The notes under the pieces: generated by a model
Told to the model about the DNA's origin: nothing
Database searches by the model: none
Seen by the model: only the letters and a program-made list of their open reading frames with translations
DNA from: Hallella bergensis DSM 17361
Lineage (GTDB): Bacteria > Bacteroidota > Bacteroidia > Bacteroidales > Bacteroidaceae
Direction of reading: 5' to 3'
DNA: 46,572 bases
Assembly: GCF_000160535.1 (NCBI RefSeq)
Contig: NZ_GG704782.1
Span: 225,465 to 272,036, forward strand
Part shown: in pieces, positions 36,010 through 44,510 of the stretch
Numbering within the stretch: position 1 is the stretch's first letter
How the letters are laid out: the number at the start of each line of letters is the position of its first letter
Translations under genes and position numbers: made by a program

Positions 36010-37379
36010 CTTGATGCGGTCAATGTCCTTTCTTCCCTGGCCCATCCCATTCGGGCGATGCGTCCTGTTCTCACGATGGCATCGTTGGCCTGGGTGATGT
36101 ATATCATGTTTTTGTTGCCGCAAACCATGCTAAAGGGCGTCTCCCGCCGGGGCAGGCTCGCTGGCAGCTTGTAGCTGTCGGTTGCAAACCAGGTTAGCCC
36201 TTGGTCTTTGCTGCTGTAGAGTGTGCTCAAGTCGCCGCCCAGTGCCAGCAGTGCATTGTCGTAGCTGATCACCTGTAGGTTGGTCAGTGCCGGCAGGGTG
36301 TGCTTGTTATAGTCGTCCGGGGAATAGAATGCCCAGGGCTGATCCTGCGATCCACTTGCGTTCTCCTCCACCTTGCGCCATATCTTCGTCTCCCCGTCGC
36401 GGGTTCCGATGATCATGAGGCTATTGGTTTGGGCATTGGTCTTGGCCGGAATGCACACGAAGCAAATGTTTTCAGTGGGTAGGTTGGCGGCGTTGTCGTC
36501 CAAGGCATTGGTGCTCCATGTGGCACCGTTGTCGGCCGACGACATGAGTCCGCCCGCAGCCAGCGCATAGAGCTTGTTGCTGCTTGCACCCACCAGTTGG
36601 GTCAGACCAGTTGGCGATCCGGTTTCTTTCCACGAAAGACCGTCTGCCGATCGTTTCACGGATTTTCCATCGAATACATACAGCCAACCCTCCATGGCAA
36701 CCACGTTCTTGTAGGCCTTGGAGCCAAACGAGATGCCGAGTGGCTTAAAGCTGTCACCCTCTTGCCTGAAGGCGACGGTCTTCCCCTCCTTCATGCCGAA
36801 GAGATACATCGTTCCGTTGTTCTCAATCAGTTTGCGCTCGGCCACGCCAGCAAGCTCTGCGAAGCTACCCTGCTTCCAAGTCATCTCATCTCCGGTTTCC
36901 TGGTGAATGTTCACCTTCACGATGTACTCGCGATAGGCCGTCTTGCGCATGTTGTAGACGCGTAAGCGCATGGGCTCGGTGAAGTCGAGCGTGTCCTTGG
37001 GATTATAGTAGCAGAGGCTGTCTCTGCCCGATCTGTCTTTCAGGTTCAGGACAATCGTACCACTGTTTTTCGACGTGATCGAGGCCATTATCTTCGATGC
37101 ATCCGTGCCTTGGGGCAGGGAGTCGGGATTATAGATCAGCTTTCTTGTCTGGTCGATGCTGAATGCAAAGTCCTTGGCGTTATAGGCAACCGTATACACA
37201 CTGTCGGTAACTCCGTCTTTGGCCGTGGTATGAAGGTGGCGTTTCAGGGTGCCGAGCGAGAATCCCGTCACTGCAGTGTCGTCGTGATAGGTTATCTCGT
37301 CATTGTTATCTTTCAAGCAAGAAGAAAGTAGGCACATGGCAGAAACCATGATGACTACTGACATAAGCTTCTTCATCAT
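36006..37379 (-). CDS. DUF6242-like lipoprotein with beta-propeller-type repeats
   Basis: A 457-residue lipoprotein with a lipobox ending in Cys21 (SAMCLLSSC). The N-terminal 160 residues form a beta domain; the remainder has repeating strands with sorting-receptor (BNR)-like Asp-box patterns such as SADGLSWKETG, SADNGATWSTN and SKDQGLTWFA, suggesting a propeller. I assign DUF6242 from this layout and its place before the DUF6089/uppS genes. The 4-bp overlap with the DUF6089 gene suggests coupling. Function unknown; a surface or periplasmic ligand-binding role is possible. Confidence 0.75.
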   Translation of the reverse strand: MMKKLMSVVIMVSAMCLLSSCLKDNNDEITYHDDTAVTGFSLGTLKRHLHTTAKDGVTDSVYTVAYNAKDFAFSIDQTRKLIYNPDSLPQGTDASKIMASITSKNSGTIVLNLKDRSGRDSLCYYNPKDTLDFTEPMRLRVYNMRKTAYREYIVKVNIHQETGDEMTWKQGSFAELAGVAERKLIENNGTMYLFGMKEGKTVAFRQEGDSFKPLGISFGSKAYKNVVAMEGWLYVFDGKSVKRSADGLSWKETGSPTGLTQLVGASSNKLYALAAGGLMSSADNGATWSTNALDDNAANLPTENICFVCIPAKTNAQTNSLMIIGTRDGETKIWRKVEENASGSQDQPWAFYSPDDYNKHTLPALTNLQVISYDNALLALGGDLSTLYSSKDQGLTWFATDSYKLPASLPRRETPFSMVCGNKNMIYITQANDAIVRTGRIARMGWAREERTLTASR

Positions 37380-37405
37380 TGCGCGCTATTTAATGAATTT
37401 AGCTG

Positions 37406-37413
37406 CAAATTTA
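37406..37413 (-). promoter_or_regulatory. Probable promoter -7 box of the DUF6242-DUF6089-uppS-bamA block
   Basis: TAAATTTG followed by C on the minus strand fits TAnnTTTG and lies 27 nt before the ATG. No clear -33 box is seen. Confidence 0.5.
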
Positions 37414-37550
37414 CTTAGAATAATTCAATTTATCATGTATTTTAATTGTTTATTATGCAAAATATTGATTTATAGGAGTATTTTTAGGTTTGTTTAGGTT
37501 TGTCAGAACTTGTTGCGGTCAGTCGGGTGTGGACGCACGGCAACAAAAAA

Positions 37551-37590
37551 AAGAATGGGTGGAGTCGGAAAAACCGATCCACCCATTCTT
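37551..37590 (-). terminator. Strong intrinsic terminator behind the 60-residue gene
   Basis: AAGAATGGGTGGA (37551-37563) pairs with its exact complement at 37578-37590; TCGG / CCGA extends the stem. On the minus strand it is followed by a run of eight T (37543-37550). It lies 50 nt behind the small gene's stop. Confidence 0.93.
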
Positions 37591-37640
37591 GATTGTCAGG
37601 AGCCTTGTTGCTGCCAACAAGTTGCCCTTGGTTGTTTGCT

Positions 37641-37823
37641 TTATTCGAAATCAGAATCTGACCATACAGGTTCATTCCATTCATCGCCGGGTTCTTCAAT
37701 GTCGAATTTCTTAGCACCGGCAGCGTCATCTTCTTTAGACGCAGACACTATTTTTTGCAAAATATCTTCGGAGTTAATACTCCATATAGCGATAAGTGGT
37801 TTTTGATATATCTTCTTCATCAT
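37641..37823 (-). CDS. Small acidic protein of unknown function (60 aa)
   Basis: Starts MMKKIYQKPLIAIWSIN and ends in a very acidic tail (DEWNEPVWSDSDFE). It begins 6 nt after the stop of the 764-residue secreted protein and is followed by a strong terminator, so the two share a transcript. Many Bacteroidales genomes carry short proteins starting MKKxYxxP next to surface or secreted genes; I infer membership of that loose group, function unknown. The basic N-terminus, Ser-rich middle and acidic end could be a leader/core arrangement, but no modification enzyme is nearby. Confidence 0.7.
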   Translation of the reverse strand: MMKKIYQKPLIAIWSINSEDILQKIVSASKEDDAAGAKKFDIEEPGDEWNEPVWSDSDFE

Positions 37824-37829
37824 GTGTGC

Positions 37830-40124
37830 TTATTTTACGAATTTCTTTCCGTTCTGAATATAGATGCCCTTCGGCAGATTCTGACAGTTGCCCGTGGGAC
37901 TAACCATGCGCCCGTCAATGGTGTAGAGCGGTGCATTGGGCGATGGCGCTGTTGTGTTGTCAATGTTCATGATATCAGTTGTCGAACCGTCCCACAGTTG
38001 CAACACAATGCTCTTGGCCTTGTTGGCCTGTTGTTTAGAGCGGAGATAAGCGCGGAAAGGCTTAAACGAAGCACCGGTAGACTTCACGTAGTTGAATTTC
38101 TGTGTATTGAAACCGAAGATATAGTTCGTATATTCTCCGTCTTTGGCTGGTAAGTTGCGATATTGGTAGGTTCCGATGAAGTCGCCTGTGGCAATGTTGC
38201 TGGCAGGGATTTGCTTGTTGACAAACTCGATAGGCGTTTCGTTGGCTGTGGTGATAGCTTCGTTCGGTTCTATCAAATAAGGAGTGTCAGCTTCGGTTGA
38301 TGTCACTTCCTGGAATGTAGCCGTGTTGCCTTTGGCTTTCATGAACTCGTAAGCCTTTGATACGTTGAACTTGGACAGCTCTGTTGCGTTCATTGCGAAT
38401 GGCAGGCAGATGGTAGACATGCTGTGAGATTTGCCGTTAGCATCTGTCGTATAAGCAAAGTTGCGGTCGAACCATACCTTATCAGCCGTAAAGCCTTCGT
38501 CTACACCAAAGGTATAGCCGCTCTTCATATATTTGTCTCTGTTTTTGTCTATCCATACGCCAGTGTTTGCTTTGAATGAGCCGTTGTCGTGTGTCAGCAC
38601 GCCACGGTCTGTAAGATAAAGCAGCGGCATATTTTTCCCTTCTACTAAGACGTTGCATGGGTGTTCGTGCCCTTTAAGTGCAAAGGTAGTGTTTGCATTA
38701 ACCTTTACCACACGATTGAGATTGTCTCCTCGGTCAAAGAGGCTGAACTTTTTTTCTGCTGTCAGGTCAATGTAGGATGTATTCATATCGTAATCACCCA
38801 TTTTATTGGGGTTGTAATTCGCAGATGTTTGGTAGTATCCAGGCTGGTTGGGACGCCACAGCATAAAAATGTCGCTCACCTCAAATTCCTGGTCAGAAGT
38901 GAGAATCATGTAGCCTCTCGATTCCATTTCTTGTCCTGGTTTGTTTTCAACCTGTTTCAGTCTAACTGGAAATTCCAATTTCAACCAGCCACCATTAGCC
39001 TCACGTTTTAGATAGTCTACGCGACCATGTTTATTAACAGTGCCGTATGCAGTATTTTTTGTAAGATCGCGAGTGTCGTCAATACCAACACCTGCTACAA
39101 CAGCACCATCTGTTTCAGCCATTTTGTACACTCGATCTACATAGTCCCAAGCCTTGACACTCATTCTGACTTTAGCACCTTTTGGTGCACGTACAATGGC
39201 TTGTAACAGTGTATAGGCTAAACCGTCCTTTTGTTCTTCGATTGTAGCAATAGGCAAGAGTGCATTGATGGTAAGACGATATTTTCCATCTGTACCTTTG
39301 GGAGCTACTACAACCTTGTCGCTACCAACTTGTCCTGTCCATCCTAAAGCGTTTTGTTTGTATTTGTTTCGGGCATATTGATTGTTGTACGCGTCAGTGG
39401 TCTTGAATTCCTCCCATACAGGATCGAAAAGATATGTACCGTCGCCATTGTTCTTCACATACATCACGCCTTTGTTCATGTGCTGATTAAACTGATTATA
39501 GCGATTCAAAAGGTTGGTGCGATAGTGACGCACTAATAGTGTTTGATCAGTGAGCAATGAACCTTCGGTGGTACTGTAGCATTTAACTTCAGTATCGATG
39601 GGGCGAGGGATTCGTACCGTTTCAAGAACATTATGATAGTAGTCATGGAAGAACAATTTAATACTACTTTGCACATCCATATCCCACCAAGCTGAGCCCC
39701 AAACTGGAAAATCACTATATTCTACCAAGTCTTTCTTATTTTCATTAATATTTGAGTTGTAATAATGAAAGTGACAATAATTTGATAAATCATGAGAAAA
39801 TCCATTGGCATCAGTTCCTACAACTTTAACATATCCAGACGTTTGATAAGTTACGCCATTCTCTTTAACTGTTCCTATGCGCATGTGAAAATCTTTCCAG
39901 TTGTCGTTAGCTACACGATTCACACGCTCGTTGACAAATGAAAATGTAATTTCACCGTATACTTTATAACCGGCATAGTCATAAGTTTTTGTCTTGTACG
40001 TGTACAACAATTCTTTCGAATTTTTCGGATTTACTGTCCACTCGTTGAGGCCAGCCTGGGCGGTGACGCAGGACAGCAGAGCGAGGCACGTAATTAATAA
40101 TGTGTGTAGATGTTTTCTTATCAT
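37830..40124 (-). CDS. Large secreted protein with sorting-tail-like C-terminus (unknown function)
   Basis: A 764-residue protein with a signal peptide (MIRKHLHTLLITCLALLSCVTAQA). No enzymatic motif was recognised; it is rich in Tyr, Asn and Lys, suggesting beta-sandwich or beta-helix surface domains. The C-terminal ~35 residues (APLYTIDGRMVSPTG then LPKGIYIQNGKKFVK) resemble the end of type IX secretion or Por-tail proteins, so it may be exported to the surface. The first two thirds of the gene (about 38,700-40,124) look visibly more AT-rich than the last third and than neighbouring genes. A C9 run lies upstream. Confidence 0.75.
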   Translation of the reverse strand: MIRKHLHTLLITCLALLSCVTAQAGLNEWTVNPKNSKELLYTYKTKTYDYAGYKVYGEITFSFVNERVNRVANDNWKDFHMRIGTVKENGVTYQTSGYVKVVGTDANGFSHDLSNYCHFHYYNSNINENKKDLVEYSDFPVWGSAWWDMDVQSSIKLFFHDYYHNVLETVRIPRPIDTEVKCYSTTEGSLLTDQTLLVRHYRTNLLNRYNQFNQHMNKGVMYVKNNGDGTYLFDPVWEEFKTTDAYNNQYARNKYKQNALGWTGQVGSDKVVVAPKGTDGKYRLTINALLPIATIEEQKDGLAYTLLQAIVRAPKGAKVRMSVKAWDYVDRVYKMAETDGAVVAGVGIDDTRDLTKNTAYGTVNKHGRVDYLKREANGGWLKLEFPVRLKQVENKPGQEMESRGYMILTSDQEFEVSDIFMLWRPNQPGYYQTSANYNPNKMGDYDMNTSYIDLTAEKKFSLFDRGDNLNRVVKVNANTTFALKGHEHPCNVLVEGKNMPLLYLTDRGVLTHDNGSFKANTGVWIDKNRDKYMKSGYTFGVDEGFTADKVWFDRNFAYTTDANGKSHSMSTICLPFAMNATELSKFNVSKAYEFMKAKGNTATFQEVTSTEADTPYLIEPNEAITTANETPIEFVNKQIPASNIATGDFIGTYQYRNLPAKDGEYTNYIFGFNTQKFNYVKSTGASFKPFRAYLRSKQQANKAKSIVLQLWDGSTTDIMNIDNTTAPSPNAPLYTIDGRMVSPTGNCQNLPKGIYIQNGKKFVK

Positions 40125-40268
40125 CTTCTTAAAGTGTTAATGTGTTATCATTCATAATTTTTTGTATGGTGTAGCAACAACTTGGGAGTGTTGCCAGGAA
40201 TTCGAGATACGGGCATGTGCAAGACCATGAAAACGGGCTACGAATATGCTTGTGTCTTGCAAACTTTA

Positions 40269-40276
40269 CAAAAGTA
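40269..40276 (-). promoter_or_regulatory. Possible promoter -7 box of the 764-residue secreted protein
   Basis: TACTTTTG on the minus strand fits TAnnTTTG, 145 nt before the ATG. There is no clear -33 TTTG; a G9 run (plus strand C9, 40301-40309) lies just upstream of the expected -33 position. Confidence 0.4.
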
Positions 40277-40393
40277 TTTAGAAATTGACAGAGAAAATTA
40301 CCCCCCCCCTCTAATTTTTAACAAATATTAAGAACATAGCCGCTGTATTTTGCGTTTGTTAAATGAGTTGAGCGTTAATTGTCTTTATAAAAC

Positions 40394-40427
40394 AAAAAAG
40401 CAGTATGATCACTCACGCTGCTTTTTT
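40394..40427. terminator. Bidirectional intrinsic terminator (10-bp stem)
   Basis: AAAAAAGCAG (40394-40403) pairs exactly with CTGCTTTTTT (40418-40427), with a 14-nt loop. On the minus strand the stem is followed by GTTTTATAAAG. It would end a transcript started at 40618-40649. Confidence 0.8.
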
Positions 40428-40486
40428 GTAAGAATAATGTTAACGGATGTCGGTATTACCAAAGCAATAATACTAAGAATAGTCAT
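40409..40486 (-). CDS. Putative 25-residue single-span hydrophobic peptide
   Basis: The peptide starts MTILSIIALV, continues IPTSVNIIL and ends TKKQRE: a hydrophobic stretch of about 18 residues followed by a basic tail. The frame runs into the terminator stem and stops in its loop. The position within a small self-contained transcription unit and the composition recall toxins of type I toxin-antitoxin systems, but this is inference only: I recognise no homolog and no certain antisense promoter. The main alternative is a chance ORF in a small RNA. Confidence 0.4.
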   Translation of the reverse strand: MTILSIIALVIPTSVNIILTKKQRE

Positions 40487-40617
40487 CAAAGTGAGACTTT
40501 ATACAGACATCACGAGTGATTCAAAATCTAATAACATAATCCTAATCTTTACCTTAAAAAATCTATCAAACTACTAACCTAATGAAACTTTATGTGAATC
40601 TTCTCACGAAGACAATG

Positions 40618-40649
40618 CAAATATACGCATTGTGTTCGGACACACCAAA
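40618..40649 (-). promoter_or_regulatory. Bacteroidetes-type promoter within the pckA-40124 gap
   Basis: On the minus strand TTTG (40646-40649) and TATATTTG (40618-40625) followed by C are 20 nt apart, an ideal match. There is no annotated-size gene directly downstream, only the candidate small transcript. Confidence 0.75.
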
Positions 40650-40728
40650 TATTATTGCAAGTTTTAACGGTTTTAATACTTCTTTTGATTTGCGCCCGTG
40701 TTTTTTACTCTCCTGACAGACATCAACC

Positions 40729-40762
40729 AAAAGGCTTGCCTCCGGATGAAGACAAGCCTTTT
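40729..40762 (-). terminator. Intrinsic terminator of pckA
   Basis: AAAAGGCTTG (40729-40738) pairs exactly with CAAGCCTTTT (40753-40762), loop 14 nt, 80 nt behind the pckA stop. The minus-strand 3' arm itself ends in TTTT. Confidence 0.85.
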
Positions 40763-40841
40763 TGGGTGATATATTCTGATTCTGTGTCTTGTAGAAGAGG
40801 TGCGGATGCGCACCTCCTTACAAGCAGAGAATGAGCAATGA

Positions 40842-42455
40842 TTACAGCTGTGGACCGGCAGCTACGAGAGCCTTGCCTGCCTCATTGCCTTCATACTTCT
40901 TGAAGTTCTTGATGAAGCGTCCGGCCAAGTCCTTAGCTTTCTCTTCCCACTCTGATGCGTCAGCGTATGTGTCGCGTGGATCGAGAATGTTGGTGTCTAC
41001 ACCTTCCAACTTTGTAGGAACAACGAAGTTGAAGTAAGGAATAGTCTTGGTAGGAGCAGAATCAATCGAGTGATTCAGGATGGCGTCGATAATACCACGT
41101 GTATCCTTGATCGAGATACGCTTGCCGGTACCGTTCCAACCTGTGTTCACCAAGTAAGCCTTGGCACCGTTCTTCTCCATCTTCTTAACGAGCTCCTCAG
41201 CATATTTTGTAGGATGCAGCTCGAGGAATGCCTGACCGAAGCAAGCCGAGAAAGTAGGCGTAGGTTCGGTGATGCCACGCTCTGTACCTGCCAACTTGGC
41301 GGTGAAGCCAGAGAGGAAGTAGTACTTGGTCTGCTCTGAGTTCAGGATAGATACGGGAGGCAACACGCCGAATGCGTCAGCGCTCAGGAAGATCACCTGC
41401 TTGGCAGCGGGACCTGCTGAGATCGGCTTAACGATGTTCTTGATGTGGTTGATCGGATAAGACACGCGAGTGTTCTCGGTGGTGCTGTTATCGGTGAAGT
41501 CGATCTTGCCGTTAGCATCTACGGTCACGTTCTCGAGGAGAGCGTTGCGCTTGATGGCATTGTAGATGTCGGGCTCAGACTCCTTGTCGAGGTTGATCAC
41601 CTTGGCGTAGCAGCCACCCTCAAAGTTGAACACGCCCTTGTCGTCCCATCCGTGCTCGTCGTCACCAATGAGGAGACGCTTCGGGTCGGTAGACAATGTG
41701 GTCTTACCGGTGCCGGAGAGACCGAAGAAGATGGCGGTGTTCTCACCGTTGAGGTCGGTGTTGGCAGAGCAGTGCATGGAGGCAATGCCCTTCAGTGGCA
41801 GGTAGTAGTTCATCATAGAGAACATACCCTTCTTCATTTCACCACCATACCATGTGTTGATGATCACCTGCTCCTTGGTCGTTACGTTGAACACAACAGC
41901 TGTCTCTGAGTTCAGGCCGAGTTCCTTGTAGTTCTCCACCTTGGCCTTGGAAGCATTGTAAACAATGAAGTCCGGCTCCTGATCGAGTTCTTCCTGATTA
42001 ACAGGCTTGATGAACATGTTGGTAACGAAGTGAGCCTGCCATGCTACTTCCACGATGAAGCGAATCTTCATGCGGGTGTCCTTGTTGGCACCGCAGAAGC
42101 CGTCAACAACAAACAGACGCTTGTTGGAAAGCTCTTTCTTAGCCAGTTCGTTTACTGCAGCCCAAGCCTCCTTGGAAGCCTTCTTGTTGTCGTTCTTGTA
42201 TTCGTCTGATGTCCACCAAACGGTGTCATGAGAATTCTCATCGTCAACGATGAACTTATCCTTAGGAGAGCGACCGGTGTAAACGCCTGTCTTTACGTTT
42301 ACTGCGCCAAGTTCTGTTTCCTGACCAACTTCGAAGCCTTCGAGGCCTTCTTTGGTCTCTTCTTCGAACAGTACCTCATAGGAGGGATTGTAAACTACTT
42401 CTGTAGTACCTGTGATGCCGTATTTTTCCAATACGGATTTGTCAAACTTTGCCAT
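40842..42455 (-). CDS. pckA: Phosphoenolpyruvate carboxykinase (ATP)
   Basis: Interconverts oxaloacetate and PEP with ADP/ATP. In saccharolytic Bacteroidales it mainly runs towards oxaloacetate, fixing CO2 on the way to succinate. Start at 42455 ([13 protein letters not shown]); an ATG three codons upstream is also possible. Motifs: the oxaloacetate loop [12 protein letters not shown], the P-loop [11 protein letters not shown], metal site NFEGGCYAK and the [13 protein letters not shown] segment. About 537 residues, normal. It has its own promoter (42511-42518) and terminator and is divergent from upp. Confidence 0.97.
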   Translation of the reverse strand: MAKFDKSVLEKYGITGTTEVVYNPSYEVLFEEETKEGLEGFEVGQETELGAVNVKTGVYTGRSPKDKFIVDDENSHDTVWWTSDEYKNDNKKASKEAWAAVNELAKKELSNKRLFVVDGFCGANKDTRMKIRFIVEVAWQAHFVTNMFIKPVNQEELDQEPDFIVYNASKAKVENYKELGLNSETAVVFNVTTKEQVIINTWYGGEMKKGMFSMMNYYLPLKGIASMHCSANTDLNGENTAIFFGLSGTGKTTLSTDPKRLLIGDDEHGWDDKGVFNFEGGCYAKVINLDKESEPDIYNAIKRNALLENVTVDANGKIDFTDNSTTENTRVSYPINHIKNIVKPISAGPAAKQVIFLSADAFGVLPPVSILNSEQTKYYFLSGFTAKLAGTERGITEPTPTFSACFGQAFLELHPTKYAEELVKKMEKNGAKAYLVNTGWNGTGKRISIKDTRGIIDAILNHSIDSAPTKTIPYFNFVVPTKLEGVDTNILDPRDTYADASEWEEKAKDLAGRFIKNFKKYEGNEAGKALVAAGPQL

Positions 42456-42510
42456 TTCGTTCAATGTATTTAAGTTATGAATGTGATAAATATCTTCTAC
42501 TTACTCCATG

Positions 42511-42542
42511 CAAAGTTAACAAAAAGTGCTTACCTACACAAT
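42511..42542 (-). promoter_or_regulatory. Promoter of pckA
   Basis: TAACTTTG (42511-42518) followed by C on the minus strand, with ATTG (42539-42542) 20 nt upstream as a 3-of-4 match to the -33 box; about 56 nt before the ATG. Confidence 0.65.
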
Positions 42543-42631
42543 GTTTATGCGTGATTTTTATCCTAACTCTTCTCTTTTTAGGTTAAAGAAGTTAAAAAGA
42601 AAACGTGTTGAAAGATATTTGCTATTTAGAC

Positions 42632-42663
42632 TTTGCAAAAGCAAATCCGTTTTGCTAACTTTG
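42632..42663 (+). promoter_or_regulatory. Promoter of upp
   Basis: TTTG (42632-42635) and TAACTTTG (42656-42663) followed by C are 20 nt apart; the ATG at 42729 follows about 65 nt later. The promoter is divergent from that of pckA. Confidence 0.8.
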
Positions 42664-42728
42664 CATCCAAATTTTAGGGAGGGCTGTTTTTTTATGCTCT
42701 TTCCATACAAAAGATAAACCCAAAATCT

Positions 42729-43388
42729 ATGGAAATTATCAATCTGTCTGATCGTAACAGTATCATTGGCCAGTACATGGCAGAAATTCGCGATGCCGAG
42801 TACCAGAAAAACCGTCTTTTGTTTCGCAACAACATCATGCGTATAGGGGAGTATGAGGCTTTCGAGGTGTCTAAAATGTTGAGTTATGAAACCAAGGAAG
42901 TCACTACGCCGTTGGGTACATCGGAGGTGAGCGTGCCGTCAGACAAGATTGTCCTGGCAACGATATTTCGTGCCGGGCTGCCCTTTCATCAGGGTTTTCT
43001 CAATGTGTTCGACCACGCCGGCAACGCTTTTGTTTCGGCTTATCGGGAATATGAGGACGAGGCGCACCACGAGGTAGGGGTTCACGTAGAATATCTGGCC
43101 ACTCCGGAACTGGATGGCAAGACGCTGATCATTGCCGACCCCATGCTGGCAACCGGTGGCAGCATGGAGTTGGGCTATAAGGCGTTGCTCACCAAGGGCA
43201 CTCCCAAGAAAGTCCATGTGTGCTGCGTCATAGCCAATCCCGAGGGCATAGAACATATCAAGAACACCTTCCCCCACGACAAAACCACGATATGGTGTGC
43301 CGCCATTGATCCCGGAATGAATGCCAACAAGTACATCGTTCCGGGATTTGGTGATGCCGGAGATCTGTGCTACGGCAGCAAAATCTAA
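42729..43388 (+). CDS. upp: Uracil phosphoribosyltransferase
   Basis: Makes UMP from uracil and PRPP in pyrimidine salvage. The PRPP loop reads LIIADPMLATGGSM and the uracil site YIVPGFGDAGDLCYG at the C-terminus; length 219 is slightly longer than E. coli Upp (208). Single gene between divergent pckA and convergent korB; its stop is 10 nt from the korB stop, so the two transcripts meet tail to tail. Confidence 0.95.
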   Translation: MEIINLSDRNSIIGQYMAEIRDAEYQKNRLLFRNNIMRIGEYEAFEVSKMLSYETKEVTTPLGTSEVSVPSDKIVLATIFRAGLPFHQGFLNVFDHAGNAFVSAYREYEDEAHHEVGVHVEYLATPELDGKTLIIADPMLATGGSMELGYKALLTKGTPKKVHVCCVIANPEGIEHIKNTFPHDKTTIWCAAIDPGMNANKYIVPGFGDAGDLCYGSKI

Positions 43389-43398
43389 TCCGCGAGTC

Positions 43399-44454
43399 TT
43401 ATTCTTTTACCTCCCAGATGTCGTTCGTCTCGAGCAATTCCTCGAAGGTGTGATATTTCTTTTGTTGTTTCACCTCTTCGATTTGCTTGTTCACTTCCTC
43501 ATCATAGCAGGGGCCTTCCACGTCACGAATGACGCCGAGAGCCACGGGGAATCCTTTTTCTGTGTCCATCATGGCGAGTTTCAGCTGTAGGGTGTCGTCC
43601 TCGCAGTGGGCATCGTGGATAAGCACGTCGTCGATGGTGTAGCCATTCTTGCCGATTTCCACCACTTTCAGGCCGAACCCTTCTTGCACAAGTCCGAACT
43701 CATTGTTCTCGCCAAAGACCAGCGGCTTGCCGTGCTCCAGATAGATAGCATTTTTCTTGCGCCCTCCCTGGGTGTAGACCGATTCATGGATGCCGTTGTT
43801 GAAGATGATGCAGTTTTGCAGAATTTCGCACACAGCGGCTCCCTTGTGATTGTGGGCTGCCTTGAGCATGCGGATGGTGTGTGAGCCGTCGGTGGCCACG
43901 GTGCGTGCGAAGAATTTACCGCGTGCGCCAAAGCACAGTTCTGCTGGGCGGAACGGGTCTTCCACGGTGCCATAGGGGCTCGACTTCGATACGAATCCGC
44001 GCGGACTGGTGGGCGAATACTGACCCTTGGTGAGGCCGTAAATGCGGTTGTTCAGCAGAATCATGTTCAGGTTCACGTTCCTCCGCATGGCATGGATGAA
44101 GTGGTTTCCCCCGATGGCCAGTGCGTCTCCGTCTCCGCTCACCTGCCATATCGTGAGTTCTGGATTCGCGATCTTTGCCCCGGTGGCAATGGCAGCGGCA
44201 CGCCCGTGTATGGTCTGCATGGCGTATGCATTCACATAGTAGGGCAACCGACTTGAGCAACCGATGCCCGAGATGACCACCGTCTCATACGGTGGCACAC
44301 CGATCTCGGCCATGGCCTTCTGAAAGCTGTTCAGGAAGGCGTGGTCACCGCATCCGGGACACCATCTGGGCTGTCCCTTCTTGAAGTCGTTTGCCGTATA
44401 TTTTACAGTCGTGGCGGGTTGTTCCTGGGCTGCAGTCTGAATATTTTCTTCCAT
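43399..44454 (-). CDS. korB: 2-oxoacid:ferredoxin oxidoreductase subunit beta
   Basis: Thiamine-diphosphate subunit of a 2-oxoglutarate-type oxidoreductase, which in anaerobes links 2-oxoacids and acyl-CoA through ferredoxin. Visible: RWCPGCGDHAFLNSF (first [4Fe-4S] and ThDP region), SGIGCSSRLPYY, and the ThDP/Mg site SGDGDALAIGGNHFIHAMRR with NNRIYGLTKGQYSPTS. Length 351 is normal. It follows korA after 56 nt. Whether the substrate is 2-oxoglutarate or another 2-oxoacid cannot be read from sequence alone. Confidence 0.92.
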   Translation of the reverse strand: MEENIQTAAQEQPATTVKYTANDFKKGQPRWCPGCGDHAFLNSFQKAMAEIGVPPYETVVISGIGCSSRLPYYVNAYAMQTIHGRAAAIATGAKIANPELTIWQVSGDGDALAIGGNHFIHAMRRNVNLNMILLNNRIYGLTKGQYSPTSPRGFVSKSSPYGTVEDPFRPAELCFGARGKFFARTVATDGSHTIRMLKAAHNHKGAAVCEILQNCIIFNNGIHESVYTQGGRKKNAIYLEHGKPLVFGENNEFGLVQEGFGLKVVEIGKNGYTIDDVLIHDAHCEDDTLQLKLAMMDTEKGFPVALGVIRDVEGPCYDEEVNKQIEEVKQQKKYHTFEELLETNDIWEVKE

Positions 44455-44510
44455 AAGATGTCTTCTTTTAATCTGGGTTCTGTAATTTGGCCTTGACAGG
44501 TCTGACGCTG

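Larger units (their letters stand above)
40394..40611 (-). ncRNA. Candidate small transcript (about 218 nt) encoding a hydrophobic peptide
   Basis: Bounded by a two-element promoter (40618-40649) and an intrinsic terminator. The predicted 5' end is a perfect hairpin CTTC GTGA GAAG (40611-40600) with a GNRA tetraloop. A 7-nt segment of the leader (ATCACTC, near 40515-40521) is complementary to GAGTGAT at the 3' end (near 40408-40414). It contains a 12-codon ORF (40499-40537) and a 25-codon ORF (40409-40486). It may instead be an independent regulatory RNA or leader. Confidence 0.5.
40125..40841. other. 717-bp intergenic region with a candidate small transcription unit
   Basis: Holds, from right to left on the minus strand: the pckA terminator (40729-40762), a two-element promoter (40618-40649), a small ORF (40409-40486), a terminator hairpin (40394-40427), a C9 tract (40301-40309) and a -7-like box (40269-40276) for the 764-residue protein. 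Confidence 0.7.

Noticed and set aside
40350..40577. 75-codon plus-strand ORF in the pckA gap
   Set aside because: Low-complexity AT-rich translation with no motif; antisense to the better-supported small transcription unit.
42526..42717. 63-codon plus-strand ORF before upp
   Set aside because: It runs through the upp promoter elements and has no protein-like features.
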